Under the pieces are notes generated by a model. The model was not told the DNA's origin. It worked only from the letters and a program-made list of their open reading frames with translations, and did no database searches. A stretch of 64,000 nucleotides of DNA from Amanita rubescens (lineage: Eukaryota > Basidiomycota > Agaricomycetes > Agaricales > Amanitaceae). How positions within the stretch are numbered: the stretch's first letter is position 1; every line of letters begins with the position of its first letter. Made by a program: the position numbers and the translations under genes. Location: assembly GCA_015039365.1 (NCBI GenBank), contig WION01000106.1:62001-126000 (forward strand). Direction: 5' to 3'. This document shows positions 43,301 through 53,640 of this stretch, piece after piece.

Positions 43301-44189
43301 GGACAACAAAGACGCCGCCATCGAACAATGTCGCAAGGACAACGCTGAATACCAGCTGTACACGGATGGATCCCTAATGAAGGATGGGGTCGGCGCTGCC
43401 GCAGTAATCTATAAAAAAGGCAAACGCATCGCACTCATACAGTTCCATTTAGGGCCAGCCGCAAAGCACACGGTTTACGAAGCGGAATGTGCCGCAATGG
43501 CCCTGGGGGTTTATTCGGTCAAGAACAAACGAGGCGTGAAATCCGTAACAGTTAATGTTGATAACCAGGCAGCCATAATCGCATCCACAGAGAGCAAACA
43601 GGGACCAGGCAAGTACATTCTCGACAACTTCCATGAGCAAGTCAAGGCACTTAAGCACAGGAACGACAACATAAAGTTGAAAATCAGGTGGTCGCCAGGC
43701 CATGTAGGAATAAAAGGAAATGAAGAGGCGGATGAGGCAGCAAAGGCGGCGAGCGCAGGCACATGCAGTATCAGGACAGCGCTACCGAAGCTTTTTAGGA
43801 AACCCCTCCCAACCAGTAAATCAGCAGCGAAACAACACTTTAACGCGAAAGTAAAAGAAGCGGCACGGGAGGCTTGGCGTATGTCGCCCCAAGCGGAAAA
43901 ACTCAAGGATGTCATCAGCGACAAGGGTGGTAAAAAGTACAGGAAGGCACTGGCAAAGGTCGACCGCCGCACAAGTAGCCTATGGACGCAACTTAAAACA
44001 GGCCACATTGGCCTAAACGCACACCTCCACCGCATCAACATAAGCAAAACCCCTTTATGCCCGTCATGTAAACAATACAACGAGACAGTAGACCATGTAC
44101 TACGCCACTGCAGAGCCTACGATGAACTACGGAACCAACTCCGACGAAAGGTCAAGCGAGTTTACTCCGCGAAGATGGGCCAAACCTGA
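40338..44189 (+). CDS. LINE ORF2: endonuclease, reverse transcriptase, RNase H; C-terminus cut by insertion
   Basis: 1283 residues. N-terminal APE-type endonuclease: RIWQQNVNKS, AIQEP, WLGDFNRHHPCWDE, TDHFPIIV. Reverse transcriptase at about residues 470-760: WRPISLSNGFARLL, LFLDVKGAFPSVN, NGLDQGDPFSPIAYMIY, FVDDTT (catalytic Asp pair). RNase H at about 1010-1150: YTDGS, YEAECAAMALG, VNVDNQAA, WSPGHVGIKGNEEADEAAK, with the acidic residues present. A zinc-binding CPSCKQYNETVDHVLRHC lies near 1245. The ATG at 40338 overlaps the ORF1 stop by 8 nt (ATGTTTAA), suggesting reinitiation. The frame ends KMGQT, then a TGA that lies in the inserted element. A likely continuation is at about 63750. Confidence 0.93.
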   Translation: MFNTTPRTPPLNDRHLRIWQQNVNKSRNAQEDLLESLKTKKFDICAIQEPCIDSFNNTRANSKWRVVYPDTHYTNPKKTRSVMLVNISVLTNTWNALTTDSGDVTAIRLQTNAGTINIFNIYNDINNDDALQSLSQTAQRHHNEEANEHMIWLGDFNRHHPCWDEDRNYHLFTSANLERAQMVLDLTMTHNMEMALPKDIPTLRALNTRNLTRPDNVFISYSLIDALIYCNTEPEKQPVNTDHFPIIVKIDTSVTLHEEQQRFNFKETDWDEFRKTLRAQTSGIPKPKTISSVHEFNQVLMSLDTAVRETIEKVVPKAKHSPHAKRWWSSDLRKLKKAVAKKGRKSYGRRSSPNHPVHEEYKRLRNEYTTAIREAKTNHWSEWLESLNETTVWTAAKYANNQPTDAGRARVPNLKAKLRGSEDDITATTNDLKSQIFYEALFPEKPPQDDTLNGHTYPPPRWEFKPITNKQIKRAINKMPPYKATAPDTAPNCVIKEAKQILLPYLGPLFRATFDLDYYPDAWARTMTVILKKPSRPNYESPNAWRPISLSNGFARLLNACVADEITNRCEAYKIIPKNHFGARPGYTTTQAVHYLTTTIKDAWRKKKVVSALFLDVKGAFPSVNIDRLVHDMRIRGIPCQFTSWITQRMSNRKTQLKFDDYTSDIFNVINGLDQGDPFSPIAYMIYNSDILDVPNPKNGEDAILFVDDTTILAIGRNYTETHQKVEEMLNRQGGILQWADAHNCTFGIEKFQLVDFLRAKNITAGREGENEPIIIRGHEVQPQESAKLLGISIDRWLNWKTHIATTLAKGEKWINQFGRLARVSKGISPTFVRRLYLTIAIPRLLYGADIFLSPQQRHKLTSPNPSPTYNITVMRQLAMVQRRASIMITGAMRTTASTVLNVLTDLLPIHLAIDKWRYNTALGLATIPKGHPLHGMVRRSARRYVRKHPSPLHELFHTYNIKPDSMEKIIPIRHPSAWNPDIKTAIPDNKDAAIEQCRKDNAEYQLYTDGSLMKDGVGAAAVIYKKGKRIALIQFHLGPAAKHTVYEAECAAMALGVYSVKNKRGVKSVTVNVDNQAAIIASTESKQGPGKYILDNFHEQVKALKHRNDNIKLKIRWSPGHVGIKGNEEADEAAKAASAGTCSIRTALPKLFRKPLPTSKSAAKQHFNAKVKEAAREAWRMSPQAEKLKDVISDKGGKKYRKALAKVDRRTSSLWTQLKTGHIGLNAHLHRINISKTPLCPSCKQYNETVDHVLRHCRAYDELRNQLRRKVKRVYSAKMGQT

Positions 44190-44715
44190 TGATCATGCGT
44201 GATCACACCCCAAACGCATGGTCATTCGTTGGCAACGCGTGGCCACGTGTGGCCACGCGTTATCATGCGTTATCACGCATTACCACGCATGATCATGCAT
44301 TGCCATGCATGATACACCCCTGATGAATATCCCAACAACCGAATGATCACGCGATGATCATTCCTTAATATCCAAACAAACGAATGATCCGCGATGATCA
44401 TTCATTATCCCTCCTAAAACTCCCACCTCGTCGTTGCAAAATAATCGTTAGCCTGATTTCACCATGCGTTGCCTATGCATTGCCCACCCACAATCACGCG
44501 TTAATCACGCGTTGCCCAATATCATTGTCCTCATTAAATCCATCGTTAGTTTCTCAACTATTGTAAATATAAGTACCATTTTGTATACGCCGCATTGCTA
44601 CAATACTAATTATGTAGCAACCAACGATTTTTACTTCATACTACAATGTTGATTTGAGTTGTATTTATGTATAGAGGCACTATGTGAAGTAGCAATATAC
44701 GATTAACAATGCGAT
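44188..44715. repeat. Left subterminal palindrome-rich repeat array
   Basis: At least a dozen GATCA(C), GCGT, ACGCGT and CATGCATG-type words in about 300 bp (44190-44420), including GGCCACGTGTGGCCACGCGT. The mirrored right array lies at 63480-63746. Such arrays often serve as transposase-binding sites (inference). Confidence 0.6.
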
Positions 44716-45090
44716 GCGGTCACTTGAAGACAATCATAGAACTGTACTCACCTTTTGCGGTTGCAGGGATTACTGAAAGATAATAGTTGAAGTTTCTCCC
44801 GTTCCAATGAGTAAATAGAGCCGTACTCACGTTCGAACGTGGTGTAAATACTGATGTGGTGACTGATAGCAGTGATAGCAGAATGATAACCAACCGAAAT
44901 AAGGGTTGTGGTTCGCGCGGCCTAGAGTGACGCGTATTTTGAACTGTCATCCAACTCACCCTCCTCGAGTCTTCCGTCATGCATGAGTCATCTGCATTCT
45001 AATAGATTATAGTGTGCGGAACAGTACACGGACTTCCTCTTCTCCTGAGCCCCTGGTGGTTAGCGAGAATTTAAATAAGCAGAGTGAGAT
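44716..45090. repeat. Left inverted arm of the large element
   Basis: Reverse complement similar to 61745-62120. Shared landmarks are CATGACGGAAGACTCGAGGA, CGCGTCACTCTAGGCCGCGC, GTGAGTACGGCTCTATTTAC, and GGACTTCCTCTTCTCC followed by CTGGTGGTTAG. Confidence 0.75.
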
Positions 45091-45629
45091 CGAACACACC
45101 TTCCCTCTGCTCACGGCGATGCAGTCACTTCAGGGAACGTCGTCGAATCAACTCAATCATCCTTAAGAATACGATATATCAACGCCGGCGAGCGCGAATG
45201 GAACTGGCACTTGACCCAAATCGCTAACACCGATCATTATTCTCGTGACGTCACCCATTGCCCAATGTAGCTTGATCACATATATCATGAAACCAGTGGC
45301 AAAGCGCGGTAAATCTTCATCCCGGGACCTATCCCGTCTCCTAACAATAGCAGCCAAATGGTAATTTGAGTGATGAAATCATTTTCCCATCCACAGGCTT
45401 CACAGTCGGAAATCTATTCCTGAACCAGAACCCGAAAACGTATCAGGACCCTGAGACTTCGACGTAGAGAGTGTTAACATAACTTACATTAATACAACAT
45501 AGCAATTGTTCCTTCGTTGATTGTGATATACCTTTCAAACCTTCAAGTCAAACCACATGCGACAACCCCAGCGTCGTTCCACCTCTGATCGCCTAAAAGA
45601 AATCAGACATCACGACCATCACACCAGAT

Positions 45630-45636
45630 TTATATA
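45630..45636 (+). promoter_or_regulatory. TATA box of the interrupted element gene
   Basis: TTATATAA, about 45 bp upstream of the ATG at 45682. Confidence 0.45.
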
Positions 45637-45826
45637 ACCCGCCTTTTCATTTACCAGAGCTACCTCCGTATCAGATAAATAATGTCACCTTCCCAACCGC
45701 CTCATTATCACATCCTACACGATGACGAGTATGTATTCTCTCTATAACTGACCTACCACAATGTTGCCTTGTCCTCACCACACCGTTAGACTCTAATCAG
45801 GATACGCCAACTGTGTCACATACCGC

Positions 45827-46160
45827 TGTAACAACGAAACGGAGACTGTGGTGTGCAGTCTCCGATGATCCGATGCGGCCGATGGAGTTCGGCAGCACCA
45901 AAGGGTGCTCGTCCACTTCGGTCGCACTCGTCGGGGCTCGGGAATAGTGAACTCAAGTGAGGGGTAGTAAAAGCTTGTATATCAAACTATCTACGACATG
46001 ACTATATACTGTATGCCTCGTGTACTACATCCGTCCGATCCGAAACGGTTGAGTCCGACACATCGGAGCTGTCGGAACTGTCGGAACAGGGTCCCGAGGT
46101 CGAGGGTTCGAGTCCGCGATGAGGTAGTGAGTACAACGTACCCGGAATCGGTACGTTACA
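45827..46160 (-). repeat. LTR (3' LTR on the minus strand) of the TRIM element
   Basis: 334 bp, TGTAAC...GTTACA. It has a hairpin GGAGACTG/CAGTCTCC at 45841-45863 and a GGTTCGAGTCC word at about 46103-46113 identical to a tRNA B box. Confidence 0.9.
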
Positions 46161-47837
46161 CCCGCTCACCAGTTTTGAATGTTGACGTCACCGTCAACCT
46201 GCATCGGGTCGGTGGATGAACGAGGTGAAGTGTCGGAAGCGGAGTGTCCGAGTTGGAAGGGCAGCAGAAGTCCGTGATTGAACAAGACGGAATGTCGGCG
46301 TCGACGGAAGGGGCATCGGAGGTGAGACGTAGTGTCGACGGCGTCCGATTGTGCGTAGGTAGTCGCAAACAGGGGAGTCGGGGATGGCGATAGGGTTCAG
46401 GAAGTGTCGGAGGTCTCAGTGGCAGTCGGCGTGCTGCGGATGCTGTCGGGAGTGGAGGAGGGGCGTGTCGAGGTGCGGATAGCAGATGGCGTGTCGGCGG
46501 TGGTCATCATAGGCGGTAGAAAATGTCGGCGAGGAGGGGCGCAACTCCCCCGATCGCGGTCATCCCAGTAATCCAATCAAAAGCACTGACCCCTTGCATT
46601 GAGGCTGCTAAGTTGTTTCCTGAGACGCCGTCGGCGCAATACGGTATTAAAGAAAGGCGGAGGCGAAGTCGGTAAAATCGGCGGTGCTAGTCGAGTCATA
46701 AGGGGCCTAATGTGAGTCCTGCGTTGTGCGTACTGATATCCGTTATCCGAGTCTGTCCCAACATCCCCCACACTCCGTTAACAATTTGAGGCGATAAGGC
46801 TGAGCGGAGGTGATGGCGATGGTGATGAGACGTGTTTGAGGGTCCTATGAGCATGAGATGTAGCCGTCTGAACGAATACGGCTACGCCGTATCCCGATCC
46901 TGGGTAGAAAGAAAAAAAAGGCTGAAAAAAAAAAAGATCTTGACTCGCATGCGTCGGAGGAATGGCGGTAGCATATGCCGGGTACTGGTGGCATCCGAAA
47001 GGCATAGGATGTGGCGGCGGACAGCTGTAGCGAGTGCGATACGTGAAAGGAGAGGCAGCAGCGTGATCTACACGAGGTGATAAGGCAAGGAGCGCAGTCC
47101 GAATAATGAAGGGTCGGGTTGGCGTGGAATAATGACGACTGGCTGGGATGTACTCCGAAGGTATCCGATGCATGGCGAAATGCGTGCTGCAAGGCGGCTT
47201 CTGCGGATGAGCTGCGATAGTGGCGGATGGGTTCCGATGGGCTGCGACTGCGCTGGGGTGCTCCGATAAGGCTGGGACGAAGACTGCGTCAAGCGGCGGG
47301 ACGCGATACAGGGGTAGTGCATGCGGATGACACGTGCTGAAAGGTGGTGCATGCGGACGGTCTGCAGTAATGACTGATGGGATCCGATGGCTTCAATAAG
47401 GCAGCAGCGGTGTGTAGGCATCGAGTGGTGAGTCAGAGGAGCAGCTGGGGAACGATGTGGCTAGCAGATCGGAGTCGGTGAGTGCAAAGGGCAGGAGGGA
47501 GTGTCGCTGTGCATGTCGGAAGGTTGGAATGCAGAAGCAGGGGTGCGATGGCATCCGATAGCGGTGTGGCAGGCTGTAGACGTCGTGTGGTGTGCTTGGC
47601 GGACTTCCAATGGTATCTGATGGAATCCGATAAGGGCATGACAGACTGTAGACGTCGTATAGCGGGCTCAGCGGGCTGAAATGCAGTGGCAGTGCGCTTT
47701 GGCGTGACCAGTAGGTGTATCGGCGAATAGGAATGAGCCAGTGGGGCCGTCCAGGTAGAATGAGACCTCCGGGGTCGTTTATGAATGAAAAACGGGGTTG
47801 AGTGCGATCCAAAATGGACCGAGCGGTGGGCTCCAGT

Positions 47838-48171
47838 TGTAACAACGAAACGGAGACTGTGGTGTGCAGTCTCCGATGATCCGATGCGGCCGATGGAGTT
47901 CGGCAGCACCAAAGGGTGCTCGTCCACTTCGGTCGCACTCGTCGGGGCTCGGGAATAGTGAACTCAAGTGAGGGGTAGTAAAAGCTTGTATATCAAACTA
48001 TCTACGACATGACTATATACTGTATGCCTCGTGTACTACATCCGTCCGATCCGAAACGGTTGAGTCCGACACATCGGAGCTGTCGGAACTGTCGGAACAG
48101 GGTCCCGAGGTCGAGGGTTCGAGTCCGCGATGAGGTAGTGAGTACAACGTACCCGGAATCGGTACGTTACA
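47838..48171 (-). repeat. LTR (5' LTR on the minus strand) of the TRIM element
   Basis: The same 334 bp as the other LTR with no difference seen. The B-box-like GGTTCGAGTCC is at about 48114-48124. Confidence 0.9.
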
Positions 48172-48662
48172 CCGCGGATGATGATTCTGACTTTTCTGAA
48201 CCATCTACGCCTTCATACTCTGATTCTGACGACGAGATGTCGAACCCAGCCCTCGTTGAACGCGTTCCGAGGTTTTGCTGGCTGCCGCCTTCTATTCCAT
48301 CCGGCCGTTTCGTGTGGAATTGTCCAGGTTGCGATTACTTCATTGATTTTTTAGACCTCCACGACGAGGATTTGGAACCACTGCCAGAAAATCTACGTCA
48401 GCATATGGCGAGCAAGGAATGGCAGTCAATCAAGGATATTGAGGTTCAAGATGCATTCTCTTTAATGGTCGACCGTCATTACGCTTTGCATATGCACCAA
48501 AGGGGCGTTCAACTGGTAAAAAGGGGTAAAAAGGTGAGCCGTCCGTCTCTACGCCAAGACAATACTTGCAACTGGTTTCAGTGGTTTGTAGTGCCATATG
48601 AGTCACCGGCTCCGTCTGAGGATAACGGCGCCGCGTCGTCTTCTGTAAATGATCCAATATAA

Positions 48663-49265
48663 CAGCGTTACTTTGTTGTAGAAACTATTCAATTGGTTCC
48701 CATCGTCAGCAGGAGAGTATACGAGCTATTGGTTGCACGGCCCGGACGCTACCATCCCGGCAGTGTTCTGATCCCTTTCTGTCAAAACGCGTGATCAGTT
48801 AATGCGTTGCCTAGGCGTGAAATAAATGATGCGGTCGACCGCCGTGAAGGCCGGTGACTCGCAACACCTGTTACAGCTCCTGTGCTCGTCCATCTCTCTT
48901 TGCGCAAGATCTATTTCCAGCATCCGCCTTGTCTCAAAATGATAAGGAAAAGGAATTGAAGGCCCCTGCCGTTGATCTCCCGATCAGCGGACCTAGCTCC
49001 GTCGGTGCACAACGGTTGGGTGTAATCACCTTCCTTTGTTCGTCGCGTACGGCTCGCCCGCCGGTATCTCGTTGCGGAAGATCTCTTCCCAGATCTCCGC
49101 CGCCCGAAATAATAGGGAATCGAAGGCCCCTCTCCCCTCTTCCGTTGATCTCCCGATCAGCGGTTTGCTTGATCACCCGTTCGCAGTGGTTAATTGCAGT
49201 TAATCACATATCCTTCGCCTCGATTCACGGTTGTAAATAACTGATCTAAAAATGTCCTCGATCCA
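48663..49265. other. Spacer inside the element, with a short direct duplication
   Basis: GTTGATCTCCCGATCAGCGG occurs at about 48973 and again at about 49143, each preceded by GAAGGCCCCT and by AGATCT-containing sequence, indicating a duplication with period about 170 bp. No gene. Confidence 0.55.
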
Positions 49266-52200
49266 TTACACCGGATCGCATCTCGCCAGTTTGCTCGCCT
49301 GTACAGTGCATATCGGTAACCCTTTGTGACCCCGACGACCCAGTGGAAAAGAGCCATCTTCCTTTTGCTTGCGAGTGAGGAATTGTTCGCCAACGTTTTC
49401 ACCGCTGATAACAACTACGTCCTGCCCCCTAGATGTCGGTATCTGTGGGCATAAGAACCTGGATGGGATCATGATTGTCCGCTGCTTAACGTTCACTTCT
49501 ATTTCGTTCTCCCGTTCACCGGACAAAATCAGGACCCTCTCCCCTTCATAGTAGCCCCTTGCAAAACCATTTGGGTACGCGTTGGAGTTACGAATGTGGG
49601 CCCATATTCGCTTGGTCACTAAGCCGTCTTTCATCAGCCAGTCAGCGGCATAAACTGTACATCATGAGCTCCAGTTAATACATCACACGCTAGGAGACCC
49701 ACCCTGGTTTTCCTCTGAGACCGACGGTACAGCTGCCTGGTCATCGACCGTCGCGGATTCAGAATTAGGCAAAAGCATATCGAGAACGTCCCCGACCGCA
49801 ACCGATTGGTCGATCTGCTCATCAACTCCTGGCGTCCTTGACCGTTCTGGCACTCTTATGAAATTGGGGATTCGGTATCCCCCCCTAGCTGGTTTTGGAT
49901 AGAGTTCAGTGTAATATGTCTCTAGATCCCGACCCTTGTCGTCTCTATTATTAAATGAGTTTCGTCATGAATATATATACTCTTTCAGTCACTTACGCAT
50001 TCATCAAGAAATTAACATGTAGATCCACAATCCGTGCTCCCGATCTCGCTTCGATGCGCATAATCTGATTCCCAAGATGGCCTCGTATTCTGCCATATAA
50101 CCCTTTCTCGGGAATGTTCCCGGTGACAAAGACCCACGTATTGATCAGCTCCTTATAACGATCATACGAAGCCCACGGTTGGCGCGGCTGCTGCTGAACG
50201 CCTGCGGGACTGACGACATCATCCACCTCTAGGAACCAGTAAGGGACCGAGAACTATAGTAATCCGGCTGTCAGATATTTTCTAACACACTTTACACAGG
50301 AACAGACCTGCGTATTCGGTAAGTGGCCGACCACATCGACACGGCTGTCGGAGACGTTGCAAACTCGACCGTTTTGTTGGTAATATGGCGATATGGGCGC
50401 TATTACCTGCACCGTCTCACCGATTTGAATCTTCCGTTCGAAACCCCATTCAAAGCTATCGTATGGGATGAGTTGCCATGATTTCACTTGAAACTTTTCC
50501 CAGGTCAGTACTCGTCGGACAGCGACACAAATTCATACTTCTTCCTTCCGTCTGCGATCGAAAACATTTACCAGATCATCCTGGACACCTATTACCCATC
50601 CTTCACTATCAACGGGGGCCGATTTGACGACCTTGACTTTGTCTCCGACTTCGTAGAATCTTCGGACGCTATGAAGATGGACTTCATGCTCCTCCCGGGT
50701 GTCTTGCGTGCGCACTACAACTTCATCATGGCGAATGTCCTCGATGACTCCTTGGATCATGCCCCCAATCAATTTAGCCTCCACTTTCTGGCCCATATCA
50801 AGAGGTGCGGCGAAATGATTCTCGTATGACCACCGTAAGAAGTCTGGATGTGGAGCCGAGAAGCCTAGCTGCTGCGCTCCGATGGCCATCCCTTCGCCGA
50901 ACAACTTCAGTTCCCCTAATTTAGGCACGACACTCGCCGATCGCAGGGCTGCTGGAGGAACAGAATAATATGCGAAAGGTGGCATAAAATTGTCCCCTCC
51001 CCTTACGCATTTTTTCCAGCCGCGTCTAGCTAGCTGGTACACGCCAGATACCACCCTCTCCAGCTCGTATCTTTTCTTCGGAACCCACCACACGTTTGGC
51101 TCGATTATGTGCATTATGTCAAGTGCCTCCTGTGGATCTCCAAGCAGTTTAGGATGCAAAAGTCGGGGCAAGCGTTTTTTTCTTGGTCGTTTATGTTCTT
51201 CGCCCTGCCTCGGTTCGAGAGAAGCGCCGCTATCGATTGGTACCAATAAGCGCGGGACAAGGCAGATCAGGACCAACGATTCCGTCAACCATCCGCACAC
51301 GTATGCCAGATCCTTTCCGTATTTTATTAATCTCTTGTCAAAATGTGGCTCTATCCGTAGCAGATCCTTCAATTCGCATTTCCTCTTGAGTCTAGCCCAT
51401 GATGGAGAGGTCACAGCGGGTGTGGGTTGATGATGCCAGTCCAGCGAACGCACACGTTCTTCGACGGGTACGAATTCGATTTTCAACGGGTGAGGCATCG
51501 TGGACAAGTGGTTACACAGATCTTGTACGTTCTCTCGTTTACTCGCTTCTACGAAGATCCAGGTCCCACTGCCTGGTGGCCAAAATACCGAAATGGCCAA
51601 GTTTGGGCGAGCCTTGAGACGATCCGAGAGGACAAAGAGGCTTTCTTCCCCAGTACCTTCCTGCAACGCCAACGCGTTAACAGTAGCTCTCCCCATGATT
51701 AAAACATGCTCACCCATATGCGAACCCTCCAAACGCCTGGATCAGAAGGCATGGGCATTCGGCTTACAAGCTCTGTCAAAGAATCCACCACGTCCGACTT
51801 TGGTGGGGCGGAATCGTTGGTCGCCTCAGATGCGGCGTTCCTGGCCTCGTAGCTTGAAATCACGTCCAACATGCGATGATCCTTGGGCAAGTCCTCCCAG
51901 TAAACTCCCGGTTCAGCTAATGCAACATGAGTTATCCCGGGCTGAACAGAATACGTGTCCGTCGACTTACACTCAGCTTCGCTTTCATCCTGGCTACTTT
52001 CTGATTCTTCCGAATCCCCCGTTTCTCCTACGTTATCGTCGATGAAGTCCCCGATTGCTGAGATAATATGAGCAATAAAAACATGACTTTTTTCGATAGT
52101 TTAAACTCACCCTCGTCTTCAAAATCTGCCCACTCTTCTCCGGATCCACTGTCTGCCGCTTCTACGTCCAGGAATTCAGTTGCCAAAGGCTTCTAAGAAA

Positions 52201-52364
52201 TGGATCAGTGAGGACTTCTGCGTTAGTGCCTCCCGTACGTACCGCAATCCTTCGTTTCTTGCGATTATCTCTCTCCACCGGACTGTGGGTTCGTTTGTCA
52301 TTCTATTAACAAGCTTCAGAGCTTTTCCGCATGCGAAACTCTAGCGTGTTACCTGGGCGCTCAT
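49266..52364 (-). CDS. SPT5-like (KOW-domain) protein carried by the element
   Basis: The start is an ATG at 52364 (exon MSAQ, 52364-52353). An exon starting at 52302 follows with RKKRRIA, then FLDVEAADSGSGEEWADFED and acidic IGDFIDDNVGETGDSEESES, the basic-then-acidic N-terminus typical of Spt5. Next comes DPGVWRVRI, where an NGN domain should begin, and a long frame 51732-50533 (IFVEASKRENVQDLCNHL, FVPVEERV, YVCGWLTESLVLICLVPRLL) with KOW-like FYEVGDKVKVV. Later exons are around 50470-50310 (IQIGETVQVIAPISPYY), 50270-49990 (NTWVFVTGNIPEKGLYGRIR), 49990-49690 and 49674-49266 (YYEGERVLILSG, GQDVVVISGENVG). Two joints (near 51710 and 50530) do not splice in phase by eye, so the gene may be damaged. 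Spt5 is a transcription elongation factor; an element-borne version could influence transcription of the element or host (inference). Confidence 0.5.
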
Positions 52365-53640
52365 CCTTCACGATTCTGTCCTTCTCTAAATAAAGGACAG
52401 TCAGTATCTGACTTATGCCGTCAACTCATGAACGCTCTCGACCACTCAAGCTTTATCTCATGCCAAATGACAAGACTTACTATTGATGTCTACTGGAATG
52501 CTCAAGTGTAATAATACGCGTTCTACTACGGTACACGATGCTACTGATGGAAGTACGAAAGAGAAAACGTAAGGTTTTCGCTCGCTTAAGTACACGCGTT
52601 ACGTTGCTGTTGGCACATTGATGGGGCGCAAACTGTTAACGTTAGGCTACGTTAGGTTGTTGAGAATCCCCGAGAATATTCGGGGGAATCGGTCCTGTCA
52701 ACAAACCCAAACGGCATCGTTGACGTGGCTTAAATAGGACGGGAAACTCCGGATGCCCTTCCTTTCGTCCCCCGTCGTACCAGACGGGGCATAGTATTCT
52801 ACGCGATGCCGACGACATTCCTGTATAATAAATAAAAGTATATAGCAATGCAATGTCATGAACTTCATTCATTTCCTGTAGAGGAATAGCACGCTCATCA
52901 CGAATCCGAAGCTGGTTGTCAAATGACTGATTGTTGAGAGACGGCCTGTAAACCATGAATGTTGCAGTGTTTTCCTGTCCATGTTTCATTGCTCGAAGAA
53001 GAGAGATTGTGAGCTAGGCGACTCTACATTCTTTTGCATTGAGGGCGACTTCGACGAGCGTTATATTGATCATGCAAATGTGCCCGCCTCGTCCATTTAT
53101 AGAAACCAGTATCAACGATCGTCCGGATATGGTATACGTCGGGCGTCGGCATCCAGGCTGCCTCCTAGTGGGGGCGTCCAACTAATGACGCCCCCACGTT
53201 CCAAGAGGGTATTTCATTACGCAGGTGACTTCGACGTCCAGAGCGCCTCCTAGTGGGGCGTATTGCGCTGGGAGCAGGTCAGGTAAGCTGCAATTGCATT
53301 ACTCCTTTTTACTGAAAACACGATCGTACGGATAGGGTATATGTCGGCGTCCAGATCGCCTCCTAGTGGGGGCATCCAACTGATGACGCGACGCCCTTTC
53401 GTACAATGAGGGTACGCCATTGCGCAGGTGACTTCGACGTCCAGATCGCCTCCTACTGGGGCGTATTGCGCAGGGAGCTGGGCAGGTAAGCTGCAATTGC
53501 ATTGTTCGGATTACTCCTTTCTGAAAACGATCCAAGTTCAGGGGACATAGAGCTTTGTTTGATACTATGCTAAAATATAGTATATTTCTCGTTAGAATGG
53601 TACGCCATTTAATTTGCGACGCTTATTCCAGCTTGTCTGA
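52365..53640. other. Spacer inside the element with a tandem duplication
   Basis: Upstream of the SPT5-like gene and downstream of the gene at 53641-55550. No gene supported. Two about 190-bp copies are described separately. Confidence 0.5.
53126..53520. repeat. Tandem duplication, two copies of about 190 bp
   Basis: Shared words in order: CGTCGGC-TCCAG, GCCTCCTAGTGGGGGC, TGATGACGC, CGCAGGTGACTTCGACGTCC, TGGGGCGTATTGCGC, GGTAAGCTGCAATTGCATT. Copies run about 53126-53305 and 53325-53520. Each unit itself contains two CTCCTAGTGGGG words. Confidence 0.8.

Larger units (their letters stand above)
45827..48171 (-). mobile_element. Non-autonomous LTR retrotransposon (TRIM/LARD type), 2345 bp
   Basis: Two 334-bp direct repeats (45827-46160 and 47838-48171), identical by eye, start TGTAAC and end GTTACA. 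CCGC flanks both sides (45823-45826 and 48172-48175) as the target duplication. On the minus strand the sequence after the right-hand LTR reads TGGAGCCCACCGCTCGG two bases in, a plausible tRNA primer-binding site. A purine-rich GGTGAGCGGG abuts the other LTR, as a polypurine tract would. The internal 1.68 kb has only low-complexity Ser/Pro/His-rich frames and no gag or pol motifs, so it must use enzymes from elsewhere. Identical LTRs mean a recent insertion. Confidence 0.88.
45682..48662 (+). pseudogene. Element gene of unknown function, interrupted by a miniature LTR retrotransposon
   Basis: Exon 1 is 45682-45732 (17 residues). Exon 2 starts at 45801, is split at 45826 by the LTR element, resumes at 48172-48176 in the same frame, and runs to 48533. 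Exon 3 is 48582-48662. Leaving out the insertion and one copy of the 4-bp duplication, the frame is continuous through an acidic stretch (DDDSDFSEPSTPSYSDSDDE). A small domain follows: FVWNCPGCDYFIDFLDL with a CxxC pair, EWQSIKDIEVQDAFSLMVDR, HYALHMHQRGVQL, then WFVVPYESPAPSE. I recall similar small CPGC proteins as common in Agaricomycete genomes, function unknown. As it stands the transcript would read into the LTR. Confidence 0.7.

Noticed and set aside
46161..47837. Long minus-strand frames (up to 181 codons) inside the TRIM element
   Set aside because: Ser/Pro/His/Arg-rich repeats of short words in several frames at once, no gag or pol motif; treated as non-coding internal sequence.
50990..52045. 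Plus-strand frames opposite the SPT5-like gene (up to 181 codons)
   Set aside because: Antisense shadows; the minus frame has the acidic N-terminus and KOW-like segments.
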